Shown: positions 23,438 through 33,540 of the stretch, piece after piece | How the letters are laid out: every line of letters starts with the position of its first letter | How positions within the stretch are numbered: the stretch's first letter is position 1 | Source: Ignisphaera sp. | GTDB lineage: Archaea; Thermoproteota; Thermoprotei_A; Sulfolobales; Ignisphaeraceae | Direction: 5' to 3' | Length of the DNA stretch: 35,730 nucleotides | NCBI GenBank assembly: GCA_028275825.1 | Contig: JAPWTX010000016.1 | Location: 1 to 35,730 of the forward strand | The notes under the pieces: model-generated | Databases searched by the model: none | Told to the model about the DNA's origin: nothing | Seen by the model: only the letters and a program-made list of their open reading frames with translations | Translations under genes and position numbers: made by a program

Positions 23438-24916
23438 TTGTCTAGTAGTGAAATAGTGGTATTGGAGAAATTGATAGAAATAAATAGAGTTGTTGAGATT
23501 GGAGAACTTGCTAAGATAGCAGGATTTACAGAGCAGGGTATTTCATCTATATTAGAGTTGCTTAAATCTAAGAATATTATTGAAGTTCAAGAACATGCAG
23601 TTACTATTGGAAAGACTACTGAAGAAGGTATAAGTTATCTTGATGGTCTGCCAGAAGAAAAGGTTGTAAAATTTATTCAGGAAAAAGGTGGAGAAGCATC
23701 AATAGATGAGGTCAAGGCTCAGCTAAGCGAGGCTATAGCATTAATTGGTGTTAATTGGGCTATCAAGAGAGGTTGGATAAAGGTTGATAAGGGGGTTGTG
23801 AGATTTGTTAGCTATAAGCCACTTGATGAGTATAGAAGCATGCTTAGAGCGTTCAGTTCGTGGAAAGAGGTAGATGAAGTTACTGAACATAATAACGTTT
23901 TTCAAGAACTAGTGAAGAGGAAATTAATAGAAATTCGAAGGATAAAGCATAGATATGTAAAACTCTCCATACCAATCGAAGAAGCAGTGAAGCTTGTCTC
24001 ACAAAGAAAGGTTGTATCAAGGCTTACACATGAGCACATTGTTACAGGTAATTGGAGAAACTATGTGTTAAAGCCATTCAACTTAGAGGCATCGCCACCC
24101 GTAATATACCCAGGTAAAAAGCACTTCTTTAAGGAATTCGTAGAGCTCATTAAGGATGTTATAGAAGATCTAGGATTTGAAGAGGTGCATGATGATTACG
24201 TAATTCCAGAGCTGTGGAATTTTGACATACTCTTTCAAGCTCAGAATCACCCCTCTAGAGATATTCATGATATTCTTGTTGTAGAAGGCTATGCAGATCT
24301 CACACCATTTAGCGATGTTGTTGAGAGAGTGAGGAATGTTCATGAATCAGGGGGTTCTTGTGGTAGTATTGGATGGAGGTATAAATGGTCTTATGAAAAA
24401 GCTTCAAAGCTTATGCTAAGGTCACATACAACAGCTGTTACAGCAAGGCACCTAATAGGGAGAGAACCTCCAGCAAGGCTTTACGCAATTGCTAGAGTGT
24501 TTAGAAGGGACAACCCAGATCCAAGGCATTCACCCGAATTCACAAATTTTGATGGTGTTATCATGGAGAAGGAATTCAATTTCAGAAAACTATTGGGTTT
24601 GTTGAGCCAAATACTTAGAGCTATAGGAATAGAGAAATTCAAGTTTAAGCCAGCATACTTTCCATTTACAGAACCTAGTGTAGAGGGTTATGGTTATGTG
24701 CCTGGATATGGATGGTTAGAAGTTTTTGGTGCAGGGATGTTTAGGCCAGAGGTTCTCGAAGTACTCAATGCAAAGGCTCCTGTTGGTGCATGGGGTATGG
24801 GTGTAGAAAGACTGGCAATGGTTGTTTACGGGATAAATGACATTAGACTACTTTTCTCAAAGGATGTGGAACTCATAAGAACATTTCCATACATTAAGAA
24901 GCACTATATTAGGTGA
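23438..24916 (+). CDS. pheS: Phenylalanyl-tRNA synthetase, alpha subunit
   Basis: This 492-residue archaeal/eukaryal-type alpha chain has N-terminal DNA-binding-like winged helices (residues 1-160, GELAKIAGFTEQGISSIL), then the class II core with motif 2 (ARVFRRDNPDPRHSPEF) and motif 3 (GAWGMGVERLAM). SCGSIGW and FTEPSVEGYGYV are also family markers. The TTG start gives the usual archaeal N-terminus. pheT follows after six bases, so the two subunits of the alpha2-beta2 enzyme are co-transcribed. Confidence 0.96.
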   Translation: MSSSEIVVLEKLIEINRVVEIGELAKIAGFTEQGISSILELLKSKNIIEVQEHAVTIGKTTEEGISYLDGLPEEKVVKFIQEKGGEASIDEVKAQLSEAIALIGVNWAIKRGWIKVDKGVVRFVSYKPLDEYRSMLRAFSSWKEVDEVTEHNNVFQELVKRKLIEIRRIKHRYVKLSIPIEEAVKLVSQRKVVSRLTHEHIVTGNWRNYVLKPFNLEASPPVIYPGKKHFFKEFVELIKDVIEDLGFEEVHDDYVIPELWNFDILFQAQNHPSRDIHDILVVEGYADLTPFSDVVERVRNVHESGGSCGSIGWRYKWSYEKASKLMLRSHTTAVTARHLIGREPPARLYAIARVFRRDNPDPRHSPEFTNFDGVIMEKEFNFRKLLGLLSQILRAIGIEKFKFKPAYFPFTEPSVEGYGYVPGYGWLEVFGAGMFRPEVLEVLNAKAPVGAWGMGVERLAMVVYGINDIRLLFSKDVELIRTFPYIKKHYIR

Positions 24917-24922
24917 ACATAT

Positions 24923-26584
24923 ATGCCCATAGTGAGGACAAAGCTAGACACTCTGATGAGACTTACAAATGTAAGTGATGTTGAGACACTGAAAAATGCA
25001 TTATTTAACCTCAAGTGCGAATCTGAAGTAGGAGAGGATGGCACCATAGCTGTAGAGGTTCAGAGCGATAGAATAGATATGTTCTCTGTAGAGGGTATAG
25101 CAAGTGCTATTAAGCTTTATCTAGGTTTAGAAAAACCAGTATTCATTCAGCTAAAGGACTTATATTTCAAGGTTTTTGTAAAGCCACCTACCAGGAGACC
25201 CTACATAGCAGTAGCAGCTGTAACAAATGTTAATTTAGATGATGAGAAGCTCAAGCTATTGATAGAATTCCAAGAAAGATTGCATGTAACATTTGGAAGG
25301 AATAGGAGAAAGGTTGCAATAGGGCTTCACGACTTAGATAAACTTCCCTCACCAACGCTAGAGTATAAGGATGTCAACATAGATGAGACCTATATGATCC
25401 CATTACATGACTTTAGAGAAATGAGTATTAGAAAAGTTATTGAGATGACAGAGCAGGGAATGCTTTACGGTTCTTTAGCACTAAATGAAAATATGCATCC
25501 TGCAATACTCTCTAAAGGCAAGGTTATCTCACTACCTCCTGTAATAAATAGTGATATAACAAGGCTTACTGAGAACACAAGGAATATTCTTATTGACGTT
25601 ACTGGAACAGACGTGAATGCAGTGCATGCAGTTTTAAACTCAATAGTACATGCACTAAGCTTCTATGGAGGAGATGTGCTTGGTGCTGAAATTATATATC
25701 CCAGCATCTCTGAGGTCACACCAGATCTTAGACCAAGAGTGGTTAGGGTGGATTTAAAGCTTATTTCTGAATGGCTTGGGATAGGGAGGGAGCAACTCCT
25801 GCAAATAGAGCCTGCTCTGAATAAGATGGGCTATAGAGTTGTTACAATGACTGAGAAGTATATGGAGGTAGAGGTACCATATTACAGAAACGATATTTTA
25901 CATCAGGTTGATGTAATTGAGGACATGGCCATTGGCATAGGATACGATAACATAGGTTTTGAAGAGGTTGAGCCAAGACTTAGAATTGCGAAGGGCTTGG
26001 ATTTAAAATCCGTGGTTAGCATAATTAGGGAGACTCTAGTAGGACTTGGATATACAGAGCTAAACACACTTACTCTGATACCTAGTCAAATCGTTGAAGA
26101 GCTTGGCTTCAGAGATACCGCAATAATAGTTAATGCCCCATCTAACGAAATAAATACTGTTAGATCAAATCTTTTCCAATCTGTTATAGCCACACTTAAG
26201 AGTTCACAATATATACCGCAGCCAGTAAAAGTCTTTGAAATAGGGGAAGTGGTCTTAAATTGCCCAAGCTGCTACAATAAATGGAAGAACGAATTAAGGG
26301 TTTGCTGGGCAATTATGGATAGTGAAACCAGGTTTGAAGATGTGCATGCAACACTTTACTCCGTCTTGAGGGAATTGGGGCTAGAAGGCGTATTTAAGTT
26401 GCGTCCATGCAAAGCCGAGATGTTTTCTAAAGAGAGGTGTGCTGATATTTACTTAGGTAATAGAGTGGCTGGTGTCATGGGTGAGGTGCATCCCGAGAAA
26501 CTAGTAAAATTGGGTATACTCTACCCAGTGACCTTAGCAGAGCTCTCAATAAACATATTATATTCTCTCTTGACTAATAAATAA
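24923..26584 (+). CDS. pheT: Phenylalanyl-tRNA synthetase, beta subunit
   Basis: At 553 residues it is the short archaeal beta chain. It shows an N-terminal VQSDRIDMFSVEGIASAI, a B3/4 region with GLHDLDKLPSPTLEYK, a B5 region with VEVPYYRNDILHQVDVIEDMAIGIGYDN, and a C-terminal pseudo-catalytic domain with NAPSNEINTVRSNL and GEVHPEKL. The bacterial anticodon-binding extensions are absent, as expected. ATG start six bases after pheS. Confidence 0.96.
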   Translation: MPIVRTKLDTLMRLTNVSDVETLKNALFNLKCESEVGEDGTIAVEVQSDRIDMFSVEGIASAIKLYLGLEKPVFIQLKDLYFKVFVKPPTRRPYIAVAAVTNVNLDDEKLKLLIEFQERLHVTFGRNRRKVAIGLHDLDKLPSPTLEYKDVNIDETYMIPLHDFREMSIRKVIEMTEQGMLYGSLALNENMHPAILSKGKVISLPPVINSDITRLTENTRNILIDVTGTDVNAVHAVLNSIVHALSFYGGDVLGAEIIYPSISEVTPDLRPRVVRVDLKLISEWLGIGREQLLQIEPALNKMGYRVVTMTEKYMEVEVPYYRNDILHQVDVIEDMAIGIGYDNIGFEEVEPRLRIAKGLDLKSVVSIIRETLVGLGYTELNTLTLIPSQIVEELGFRDTAIIVNAPSNEINTVRSNLFQSVIATLKSSQYIPQPVKVFEIGEVVLNCPSCYNKWKNELRVCWAIMDSETRFEDVHATLYSVLRELGLEGVFKLRPCKAEMFSKERCADIYLGNRVAGVMGEVHPEKLVKLGILYPVTLAELSINILYSLLTNK

Positions 26585-26618
26585 TGTGAGGTAAACAGCT
26601 TGTAAGGGTATTTATGCA

Positions 26619-27701
26619 ATGGATGTGGAAACCAGACTTACAATAGTTAAGAGAAACGCGATGGAGGTAATAACTGAGGAAGAGCTTAGGAGAGTATTTG
26701 AGGAGGACAGGAAGTTAAAGGGCTATATAGGATTTGAGCCAAGTGGGGTATTCCACATAGGGTGGCTTATATGGGCTTACAAGTTTAAAGATCTTGTAGA
26801 TGCAGGTGTTGAAATGATACTGTTTGCTGCTACATGGCATGCATGGATAAATGATAAGCTTGGCGGGAAAATGGATCTCATAAGGGCTGCAGCAAAGCAT
26901 GTTGTAAAGGTTCTAGAGGCTATAGGCATTAATATGAGTAAAGTGAGGGTTGTGTATGCAGAGGAACTTGTTAATGATATTGGATATTGGGAGAAGGTGC
27001 TTAAGATAGCTAAGCACACAAGCCTTAGTAGAGTTAAGAGAGCATTAACAATAATGGGTAGGAAGGCTAGTGAGGCGGAGCTCGACTTCTCTAAGCTTAT
27101 ATATCCACTAATGCAGGTTGCAGATATTTTCCACATGGATTTAGATATAGCATTGGGGGGAATGGACCAGAGAAAGGCCCACATGCTTGCAAGGGATGTA
27201 GCTGAGAAGCTAGGCTATAAAAAACCTATAGCAATACATACGCCGCTACTACCATCACTAAAAGGTGTGGCAAGAATGGAAACATCGCTAGAGGTAGATG
27301 AGTACTTTTCAGAGATAAAGATGAGTAAGTCCAAGCCGGAGGAGGCCATATTTATAACTGATAACGATGAAGAAATAGTGAAGAAGATTCGTGGAGCGTT
27401 TTGCCCTCCAAAAGAAGTTGATGCAAATCCTATCATGGCTTTAGCTAGATACATAATATTTGCTCAAGGTGATAGAAGATTTGTCATAGAGAGAAAGCCG
27501 GAGTATGGTGGTGCTATAGAGGTGCATAGCTATAGCGAATTAGAAAAACTGTATAGGGAAGGAGCTCTACACCCACTTGATCTCAAGAACGCTGTAGCAA
27601 ATGAACTTATAAAGATTGTTAAACCAATTAGATCTGTATTACAAACTGAAAGAGACTTGTGGTTGGAGCTTGAAAAAGTCATGCAAAGTGTTACAAGGTA
27701 G
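26619..27701 (+). CDS. tyrS: Tyrosyl-tRNA synthetase
   Basis: This 360-residue archaeal class I enzyme has the HIGH-like motif HIGW at 46-49 in EPSGVFHIGWLIW and the KMSKS loop SEIKMSKSKPEEAIF. GGMDQRKAHMLARDVAE and PLMQVADIFHMDLDIA bind tyrosine and tRNA. It is 34 bases after pheT and 17 bases before dnaG, all on one strand, forming a translation and replication gene string. Confidence 0.95.
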   Translation: MDVETRLTIVKRNAMEVITEEELRRVFEEDRKLKGYIGFEPSGVFHIGWLIWAYKFKDLVDAGVEMILFAATWHAWINDKLGGKMDLIRAAAKHVVKVLEAIGINMSKVRVVYAEELVNDIGYWEKVLKIAKHTSLSRVKRALTIMGRKASEAELDFSKLIYPLMQVADIFHMDLDIALGGMDQRKAHMLARDVAEKLGYKKPIAIHTPLLPSLKGVARMETSLEVDEYFSEIKMSKSKPEEAIFITDNDEEIVKKIRGAFCPPKEVDANPIMALARYIIFAQGDRRFVIERKPEYGGAIEVHSYSELEKLYREGALHPLDLKNAVANELIKIVKPIRSVLQTERDLWLELEKVMQSVTR

Positions 27702-27718
27702 AAACCTTGGTGTAATCT

Positions 27719-29017
27719 ATGGCAAAGTATGTGATTAGAGCGAAGATAGAAATTGATGGCGAAGTTGAGAAATCTGACATAATAGGTGCAATATTTGGTT
27801 TTACGGAAGGAATGTTTGGCGAAGAATTTGACTTAAGGGATTTGCAGGACAAGGGCAGGATAGGTAGGATAAGTGTTGATTTGAAGGCAGAGAAAGGAAA
27901 AACTGTTGGCGAGATACTAATACCGTCAAACCTAGATAGGATAGAAACAGCACTATTAGCTGCACTTGTAGAGAATGTAGAAAAGGTGGGTCCATATCAA
28001 GCAAAGATACAGTTAATTGACATAGTTGATGTAAGGGCTGAGAGACTTAAAAAGATAATGGATAGAGCTGCTGAAATAGCTAAGAAATTCTTTGTTGAGA
28101 AAGCACCGGATATAAAAGAGATAGTGAACAAGATTAGTGAAGTTATTAGAATAGCTGAAATAGTGTATTATGGCTCTGAAAAGCTTCCAGCAGGACCTGA
28201 TGTAGAGACATCAGATACTATAATCATTGTTGAAGGGAGAGCTGATGTCATTAATATGTTGAGGTATGGCTACAGAAATGTGATAGCTATAGAAGGGGCA
28301 CATGGATCTAAGATTCCTGAAAGTATTGTAAAGCTGGCTTCCAAAAAGACAGCAATACTTTTTGTTGACGGGGATAGAATGGGGGAGCTCATAGCTAAGG
28401 ATGTATGTAAAGTGGCTGACATAGATTATGTAGCAAGGGCTCCGCCTGGCAAGGAAGTTGAAGAACTTACTGGTAAGGAAATAGCAAAAGCTCTTAAAAA
28501 TGCTATTCCAACAAAGCAGTTTTTAGAGAGCATTGAAAAGAGGGTTGAGGTTGTAGAGACAAGAGCAATGCCTAAGGCTGCAGAGGCAGCAGAGGCCAAG
28601 CCTTTACAGACACAACAGCAATTAGAAGCTGTAGCCTCATCAACAGAAACACCTCCTACTCCTATACAACAACCGCAAGCCATAACTGTACAACCTCCTA
28701 GAGGTTTTGAAATGCCTGCTAAGGTTGTTGAAGAGGGTAAGAAGATCATTGGAACTCTTGAAGCAATACTTTACGACTCTAACTGGAACGCTATAGAAAG
28801 GATCCCTGTAAGGGATCTTGTTGAAAAGCTTCAGAGTGTGGAGCCCAGTAAAATCCAGGCAATAGTTTTTGATGGTGTTATAACCCAAAGGCTTTTGGAT
28901 GTAGCTTCTGAAAAAGGTGTAAAACTGGTTTTGGGCGTTAGGATAGGGAATGTCACTAAAAAACCTGAGGATCTCTATGTAATGACATTTCAGGACATCT
29001 TTGGAGCACTCTCATAA
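27719..29017 (+). CDS. dnaG: Archaeal DnaG-type primase (exosome-associated)
   Basis: This 432-residue protein has its TOPRIM domain at about 165-250: TIIIVEGRADVINMLRYGYRN carries E172 and LFVDGDRMGE holds the D217/D219 pair. The N-terminal domain matches the archaeal type that docks on the exosome cap, and a proline/glutamine-rich linker (about 288-325) leads to a C-terminal domain. In crenarchaea it both makes primers in vitro and joins the RNA-degrading exosome. ATG start with GGTG seven bases upstream. Its stop abuts that of the DNA polymerase gene with no spacer. Confidence 0.94.
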   Translation: MAKYVIRAKIEIDGEVEKSDIIGAIFGFTEGMFGEEFDLRDLQDKGRIGRISVDLKAEKGKTVGEILIPSNLDRIETALLAALVENVEKVGPYQAKIQLIDIVDVRAERLKKIMDRAAEIAKKFFVEKAPDIKEIVNKISEVIRIAEIVYYGSEKLPAGPDVETSDTIIIVEGRADVINMLRYGYRNVIAIEGAHGSKIPESIVKLASKKTAILFVDGDRMGELIAKDVCKVADIDYVARAPPGKEVEELTGKEIAKALKNAIPTKQFLESIEKRVEVVETRAMPKAAEAAEAKPLQTQQQLEAVASSTETPPTPIQQPQAITVQPPRGFEMPAKVVEEGKKIIGTLEAILYDSNWNAIERIPVRDLVEKLQSVEPSKIQAIVFDGVITQRLLDVASEKGVKLVLGVRIGNVTKKPEDLYVMTFQDIFGALS

Positions 29018-31420
29018 TCATTTCTTGGAGTACTCAAATAAAGTTTTTCCACCTCTTCCAACAGCCTTTAACTGTTTTTCGCTGATACCAAAGTATTCAA
29101 GTATCCTAAGCACAGCTGGTATAATTTGGTGTTCCACATAGTAATCGATATCCAGATCCCTAGGATCAGCAATTATATATGGTCTTGCACGATCCGATAT
29201 CTTTCCAACGCCCTTGACCACCACATAGCCTATCTTATCCCCTACTTCAACACTATACCCTAACTTGATTAAGTATTTGGCAGCAGTGACATGCGGTGCT
29301 TCGACTTCGTATTCGTTTAAAGGTTTTGTAATGGTCTTCCATATAATAAATTTGCTTATATCTACCGCATTGCTTGCTACGAGCTTTCTAATTTTTTCAA
29401 TTTCGTTTTTAACAAACTCAACAGCTTTTCGATGATCCATTGTCTTAAGCACTAATTCAGCGACCTGCTCTTGCATTTCTTTTGCTATCTCAGCCCAGTC
29501 CCCTCTAACAGCTTCAAATCCTACCACATCTATTCTTCCATCTACTGTAATCCCCATATACCTCTTCTTAGCCTCAGTAAAGAACACTCTCTGATAAACC
29601 TTGTCAACCTTTATCTCTAAGCCAAGCTCTTTTTCAACTACATCAACAAGCCTTTCTACAGCTTCTTTACTATACTTGACAAAGAGAGAATCTGTGTCGC
29701 CATATATTACCTCTAAACCTAGGCCTTTTGCTAGTGAAATAGCTCTTCTAATAGTTTCTCTACCAAAATCTGCTACAGCTTCAGCACATTCTTTACAGAA
29801 CCACCTAGCACCAGTCCAAGCCATGTAACCATAGCATGCATTTGCCAAAACCTTTAATGCTCTTTGTCTTGCGTCTAGTATTCTGTACTCAGCTGTATCT
29901 GGACTATATTTCTTTAAGAGATCTCTTACTTGCTTTCTAGCACTGACCAATGTAATGATAGCGATTTTGAGAAAGGAATCCTTATCTTTTCTAAACATGT
30001 AGCCTGTTTCTGGAGCTTCAAAACAGTCCAAACATTCCTCTCCTATCACAAGGGTATCTGGACCTATGTTATACTTCATCATTATGCTGGGATACATAGA
30101 TGAAAAGTCTAGTACGGCAACACCTTCATGCACACCCCTCTTTGGCTCTAGAACTATAGCCCCTCTATAGCTTTCATACTCTTTTTCAACTCTATTAGGA
30201 GCAAGCTCTCCCCTGGCTCTAGTCACTCTAAGTAAGAACCACTCAAGACGAAAGCCAACACTAGCGGAACCTACTTGATCTAGAGGAAGCCCTGTAATGC
30301 TTGAGAGTTGCATGGCAAATGGTAGAATCTTCTCAGCAATGCCATATGTTGAAACCACATCATCTTTAGCATACCTTAACAAAACATGTCTCAGCTTCTC
30401 ATTATCCCAGTACTTGTATATATCATACCAAGGCACATTTGTTCTCTCACTCTTTTTCATTATACCAAAATACTCTGCAACTTCATCAAGGCTCTTAACC
30501 TTGATCTCTGTAATCTCCTCAGCAAAATCATAGAGGTCTACATGTAGCCTACCAGGAATTGAAACATGGCCATAAACACTCTTCGAAGGCTCTACACCTC
30601 TTCTCCTAGATACATCAAGTTTTATCCCAAGCTTTCTAGATCTTTCTATCATATATGGCCAGTCAAAGTTATTTGAATTGTAACCCACAACTATATCAGG
30701 GTCGTACTTATTAATATAATCTACAAAATCTTTTATAAGCTTCTTATCATCCCTGTCTTGTGCTTGTAACTGTAGGATCTCGCCTTCAGAATTCATAACA
30801 GAGATTATTATGATGGGATCTCTATCGGGTTTTGGAGCACCATGAGGATTGTAGACCTCTATATCAAAAGCCAAGATTCTGAGCTTTGGTGGCAGTATTT
30901 TTGACTCATCTCTCTCTAAAACATCTACTACCTCTAGCTCTTCATCAACTCTATACTCGCCTAGCTTCTGCCTTCTAACAACTCTAAATTTATGCCATGT
31001 ACAAGGACTTATATCATGATCTATGAGATACCTCAGCGAGAACCTTATATCAGCTTCAACAACAGCCCTAATTCCTGGGATTCTTGCTATATCGTTTCTA
31101 TATTCTCTAACGAACTCAGGTATAGTTGTTTCAATTCTCAGAGCTTTAACAGGTTTTCCTAGGAACAGCTTGTCTACTTCTTCAACTAATAGAATGGGTG
31201 ATTTAGGTCTACTCAACTTCTTTATAGAGGATTTTACTATATCTAGCTTATCTAAATACTTAGGATCCACCACTGCATAGAAATATGGCCTAAACTTTCT
31301 ATCCCTGAGCAAAACTCTCTTACCACTTTCATTTACACCCCATATAATTACATGAGGCTCTGAACCTACAATCTCATAGCTAGCGTCTAAGACATACACA
31401 CTAACAACTTCTTCACTCAT
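29018..31420 (-). CDS. Family B DNA polymerase (crenarchaeal B3-like)
   Basis: This 800-residue protein has exonuclease motifs FDIEVYNP, NSNNFDWPY and YAKDDVVSTY, and polymerase motifs A (LDFSSMYPSI), B (KVLANACYGYMAWTGARW) and C (YGDTDSLFVK). All catalytic carboxylates are present, so both proofreading and synthesis should work. The size and the simple fold without the large B1 insertions fit the B3 class. The C-terminus ends GKTLFEYSKK, similar to a PCNA-binding box. No intein is seen. A TATA box (31452-31461) gives a leader of about 12 bases. Confidence 0.93.
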   Translation of the reverse strand: MSEEVVSVYVLDASYEIVGSEPHVIIWGVNESGKRVLLRDRKFRPYFYAVVDPKYLDKLDIVKSSIKKLSRPKSPILLVEEVDKLFLGKPVKALRIETTIPEFVREYRNDIARIPGIRAVVEADIRFSLRYLIDHDISPCTWHKFRVVRRQKLGEYRVDEELEVVDVLERDESKILPPKLRILAFDIEVYNPHGAPKPDRDPIIIISVMNSEGEILQLQAQDRDDKKLIKDFVDYINKYDPDIVVGYNSNNFDWPYMIERSRKLGIKLDVSRRRGVEPSKSVYGHVSIPGRLHVDLYDFAEEITEIKVKSLDEVAEYFGIMKKSERTNVPWYDIYKYWDNEKLRHVLLRYAKDDVVSTYGIAEKILPFAMQLSSITGLPLDQVGSASVGFRLEWFLLRVTRARGELAPNRVEKEYESYRGAIVLEPKRGVHEGVAVLDFSSMYPSIMMKYNIGPDTLVIGEECLDCFEAPETGYMFRKDKDSFLKIAIITLVSARKQVRDLLKKYSPDTAEYRILDARQRALKVLANACYGYMAWTGARWFCKECAEAVADFGRETIRRAISLAKGLGLEVIYGDTDSLFVKYSKEAVERLVDVVEKELGLEIKVDKVYQRVFFTEAKKRYMGITVDGRIDVVGFEAVRGDWAEIAKEMQEQVAELVLKTMDHRKAVEFVKNEIEKIRKLVASNAVDISKFIIWKTITKPLNEYEVEAPHVTAAKYLIKLGYSVEVGDKIGYVVVKGVGKISDRARPYIIADPRDLDIDYYVEHQIIPAVLRILEYFGISEKQLKAVGRGGKTLFEYSKK

Positions 31421-31451
31421 AAAAGATCCAGAAAGTATTTTACTCTAAAAA

Positions 31452-31461
31452 GTATAAATAT
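31452..31461 (-). promoter_or_regulatory. TATA box for the DNA polymerase gene
   Basis: ATATTTATAC on the minus strand is centred 37 bases before the ATG at 31420, placing transcription start near 31432. Confidence 0.5.
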
Positions 31462-31585
31462 ATTCAATCAGTTGACCTCTTCTACATTAAAGATGGGCCT
31501 CTCTTAGGATAGTTCATTGTTCTTCGCATTCGTTAATCCTTACTCTGACCTTTGCAGTCAATTGATAGAGTTAAAAACTCTTCTT

Positions 31586-31858
31586 TTACTTGCTTTTCTG
31601 TTCTTGTTCCAACTTCTTCAGTTCTTCCTCTATCTCTTTCTCTATTTCCTCTATAGGCTTTGGAGGAGGTGTTGTAGCTAATGTATATCCTATCCAACCA
31701 ACAATACCTGCAAGTACTAAAACGGCTAAACCTACTATAACCCTAAGTGTTAATAGTTGTATCCATTCAGGTGCTAGGAATAGCAGGTATAATATAATTA
31801 ATGCTAGTAGGGTAGCACCTATAACTAATCCTGCGCCAACAATCTTATCTCTATTCAA
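31586..31858 (-). CDS. Small two-helix membrane protein with a charged C-terminal helix
   Basis: About 90 residues from TTG 31858. The frame is open further up to a TTG at 31882, but AGGTGG at 31864-31869 lies five bases before the inner TTG, and the predicted transcription start is near 31878, so the inner start is preferred. Two hydrophobic helices (VIGATLLALIILYLLFL and IVGLAVLVLAGIVGWIGYTL) are joined by a short loop. The cytoplasmic tail is an acidic/basic helix (PIEEIEKEIEEELKKLEQEQ), perhaps a coiled coil. Its promoter lies in the end of the biotin carboxylase gene. Function unknown. Confidence 0.72.
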   Translation of the reverse strand: MNRDKIVGAGLVIGATLLALIILYLLFLAPEWIQLLTLRVIVGLAVLVLAGIVGWIGYTLATTPPPKPIEEIEKEIEEELKKLEQEQKSK

Positions 31859-31897
31859 GTTATCCACCTCTTTCGCAAACAAAACTTAATATAGTGT

Positions 31898-31909
31898 GTA
31901 TTTAAAAGT
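31898..31909 (-). promoter_or_regulatory. TATA box overlapping the biotin carboxylase stop
   Basis: ACTTTTAAATAC directly follows the TAA stop of the upstream gene on the minus strand and predicts transcription start near 31878, just upstream of the AGGTGG that serves TTG 31858. Confidence 0.5.
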
Positions 31910-33265
31910 TTAGCGAGGGGATTTTCTCTTATTTAGGAATTCAGTTAAGAACTGTGTATCAAATTTTCCTTCAATAAATTCGCGAGTAACCAATATATCT
32001 ATGAGTAGAGGTATAGAGGTCTTTATGCCATTGATTTTGAATTCTGAAAGTGCTTTTACTAGTCTTAACCTAGCTTCTTCTCTTGTACTGCCCCAAGCAA
32101 TAACCTTCGCTATCATGGGGTCATAGAAATGCGATATTTCTATACCTGGTGCAAGAGCATGATCTATTCTTACATACTCATTTCTAGGGAACTCTAGCCA
32201 AGTGATTATACCTGGTGATGGAAGCATTGTGTTAGGGTCTTCAGCATAAACCCTGGCCTCTATGGCATGTCCATTGAATTTATATATGCTTTCCTTTATT
32301 TCTAGTTCCCTACCTTCTGCAATTTTTATTTGCTGTTCTACAATATCCACACCAGTAATCATTTCTGTTACTGGGTGTTCTACCTGTATCCTCTTATTTA
32401 CTTCGATTAGGTAAAGGTTCCCATTTTCATCTCTAATAAACTCTATAGTTCCTGCATTGCTATACTTAATGTGCTTCATGAACCTTATAGAATAGTCATA
32501 TATCTTCATGCGCTCAGACTCTGTGATGATGGGTGATGGCGCCTCTTCTATAACCTTCTGGTAACGCCTCTGAATACTACACTCTCTTTCGCTGAGTGCA
32601 ATAACGTTCCCATGTTGGTCAGCCAGGATTTGCACTTCTATATGCCTAGCTCTAGGAATAAACTTCTCTACATAAACCTTATCAGAGCCGAAGGAGGTCT
32701 TAATCTCCTCAACAGCAACCTTAAAAAGCCTTTCCAACTCCTCTGGGCTTCTAACAATCCTTATTCCCCTACCGCCACCACCTCTGTCAGCTTTTAACAA
32801 AACAGGAAAACCTAATTCATCAGCAACCTTCCTAGTCTCAGCCAATGTAATAGGGCCGAGAGTGCCTGGCACTACTGGTATACCGAGGCTGTGAGCAATA
32901 GACCTTGTAATGGATTTAGACTCCAGCATTTCTATAACGCTCCACCTCGGCCCAATCCAAATAACTCCAGCATCTTCCACGGCCTTAGCAAATACCGCTT
33001 TTTCAGAAAGAAAACCATAACCTGGATGAACAGCATCAACACCACTCCTCTTTACAATTTCAATAATTTTATGAACATCGAGATATGAATATGGATCAGA
33101 GCCCAGAGAATAAGCCTCATCAGCAAGCCTGACATGCATAGCGCTAGCATCTACCTGCGTATATATAGCCACAGCCTTTATTCCAAGCTTTCTACAAGTC
33201 TTTATAATTCTAACTGCTATCTCTCCTCTATTTGCAATAAGTAGCTTAGATATTCTCTCAACCAC
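31910..33265 (-). CDS. accC: Biotin carboxylase subunit of an acyl-CoA or pyruvate carboxylase
   Basis: About 451 residues from GTG 33265; GGAGGG at 33273-33278 lies seven bases upstream and argues against the TTG at 33280. ATP-grasp features occur in order: LLIANRGEIAVRII, HPGYGFLSEK, KADRGGGGRGIRIV (glycine loop), VEKFIPRARHIEVQILAD, ERECSIQRRYQK, and LIEVNKRIQVEHPVTEM, which holds the catalytic E, N and R. It carboxylates biotin on a carrier protein. Neither the carrier nor a carboxyltransferase is encoded nearby, so partners must be elsewhere. In archaea this subunit serves acetyl/propionyl-CoA or pyruvate carboxylases. Confidence 0.93.
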   Translation of the reverse strand: MVERISKLLIANRGEIAVRIIKTCRKLGIKAVAIYTQVDASAMHVRLADEAYSLGSDPYSYLDVHKIIEIVKRSGVDAVHPGYGFLSEKAVFAKAVEDAGVIWIGPRWSVIEMLESKSITRSIAHSLGIPVVPGTLGPITLAETRKVADELGFPVLLKADRGGGGRGIRIVRSPEELERLFKVAVEEIKTSFGSDKVYVEKFIPRARHIEVQILADQHGNVIALSERECSIQRRYQKVIEEAPSPIITESERMKIYDYSIRFMKHIKYSNAGTIEFIRDENGNLYLIEVNKRIQVEHPVTEMITGVDIVEQQIKIAEGRELEIKESIYKFNGHAIEARVYAEDPNTMLPSPGIITWLEFPRNEYVRIDHALAPGIEISHFYDPMIAKVIAWGSTREEARLRLVKALSEFKINGIKTSIPLLIDILVTREFIEGKFDTQFLTEFLNKRKSPR

Positions 33266-33272
33266 TTGTAAA

Positions 33273-33278
33273 CCCTCC
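33273..33278 (-). promoter_or_regulatory. Ribosome binding site that sets the biotin carboxylase start
   Basis: GGAGGG on the minus strand is seven bases before GTG 33265. The alternative TTG start at 33280 would overlap it and has no ribosome binding site of its own. Confidence 0.6.
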
Positions 33279-33540
33279 AAAAATTTTATAAGAGGGCTCT
33301 ATAAAGGTTAAGTAAAACATGAGCATAATGAGAATGCATCTCAGCATGTGGAAGTACAATGGAGATTTATGAAAAACATTTTGCTAAACATCGACTGAGC
33401 TATTCTCTTAAATCATGAATTTTGCAACCATTCTTATACTATGTTTATGACCCTTTTCAAGACTACCTTCATGCTGTTTCGGTTTCCATAAACTTTATAT
33501 TTTGCTATTGTAGGCATTGATATAGACATTTAATCAGTGT

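Noticed and set aside
26777-27184. A 135-codon frame opposite tyrS
   Set aside because: Antisense shadow of a well-conserved enzyme gene.
31910-33265. NKR instead of NPR in the biotin carboxylase catalytic motif as a defect
   Set aside because: The middle residue varies in the family (NTR in the E. coli enzyme, as I recall), and the catalytic E, N and R are present.
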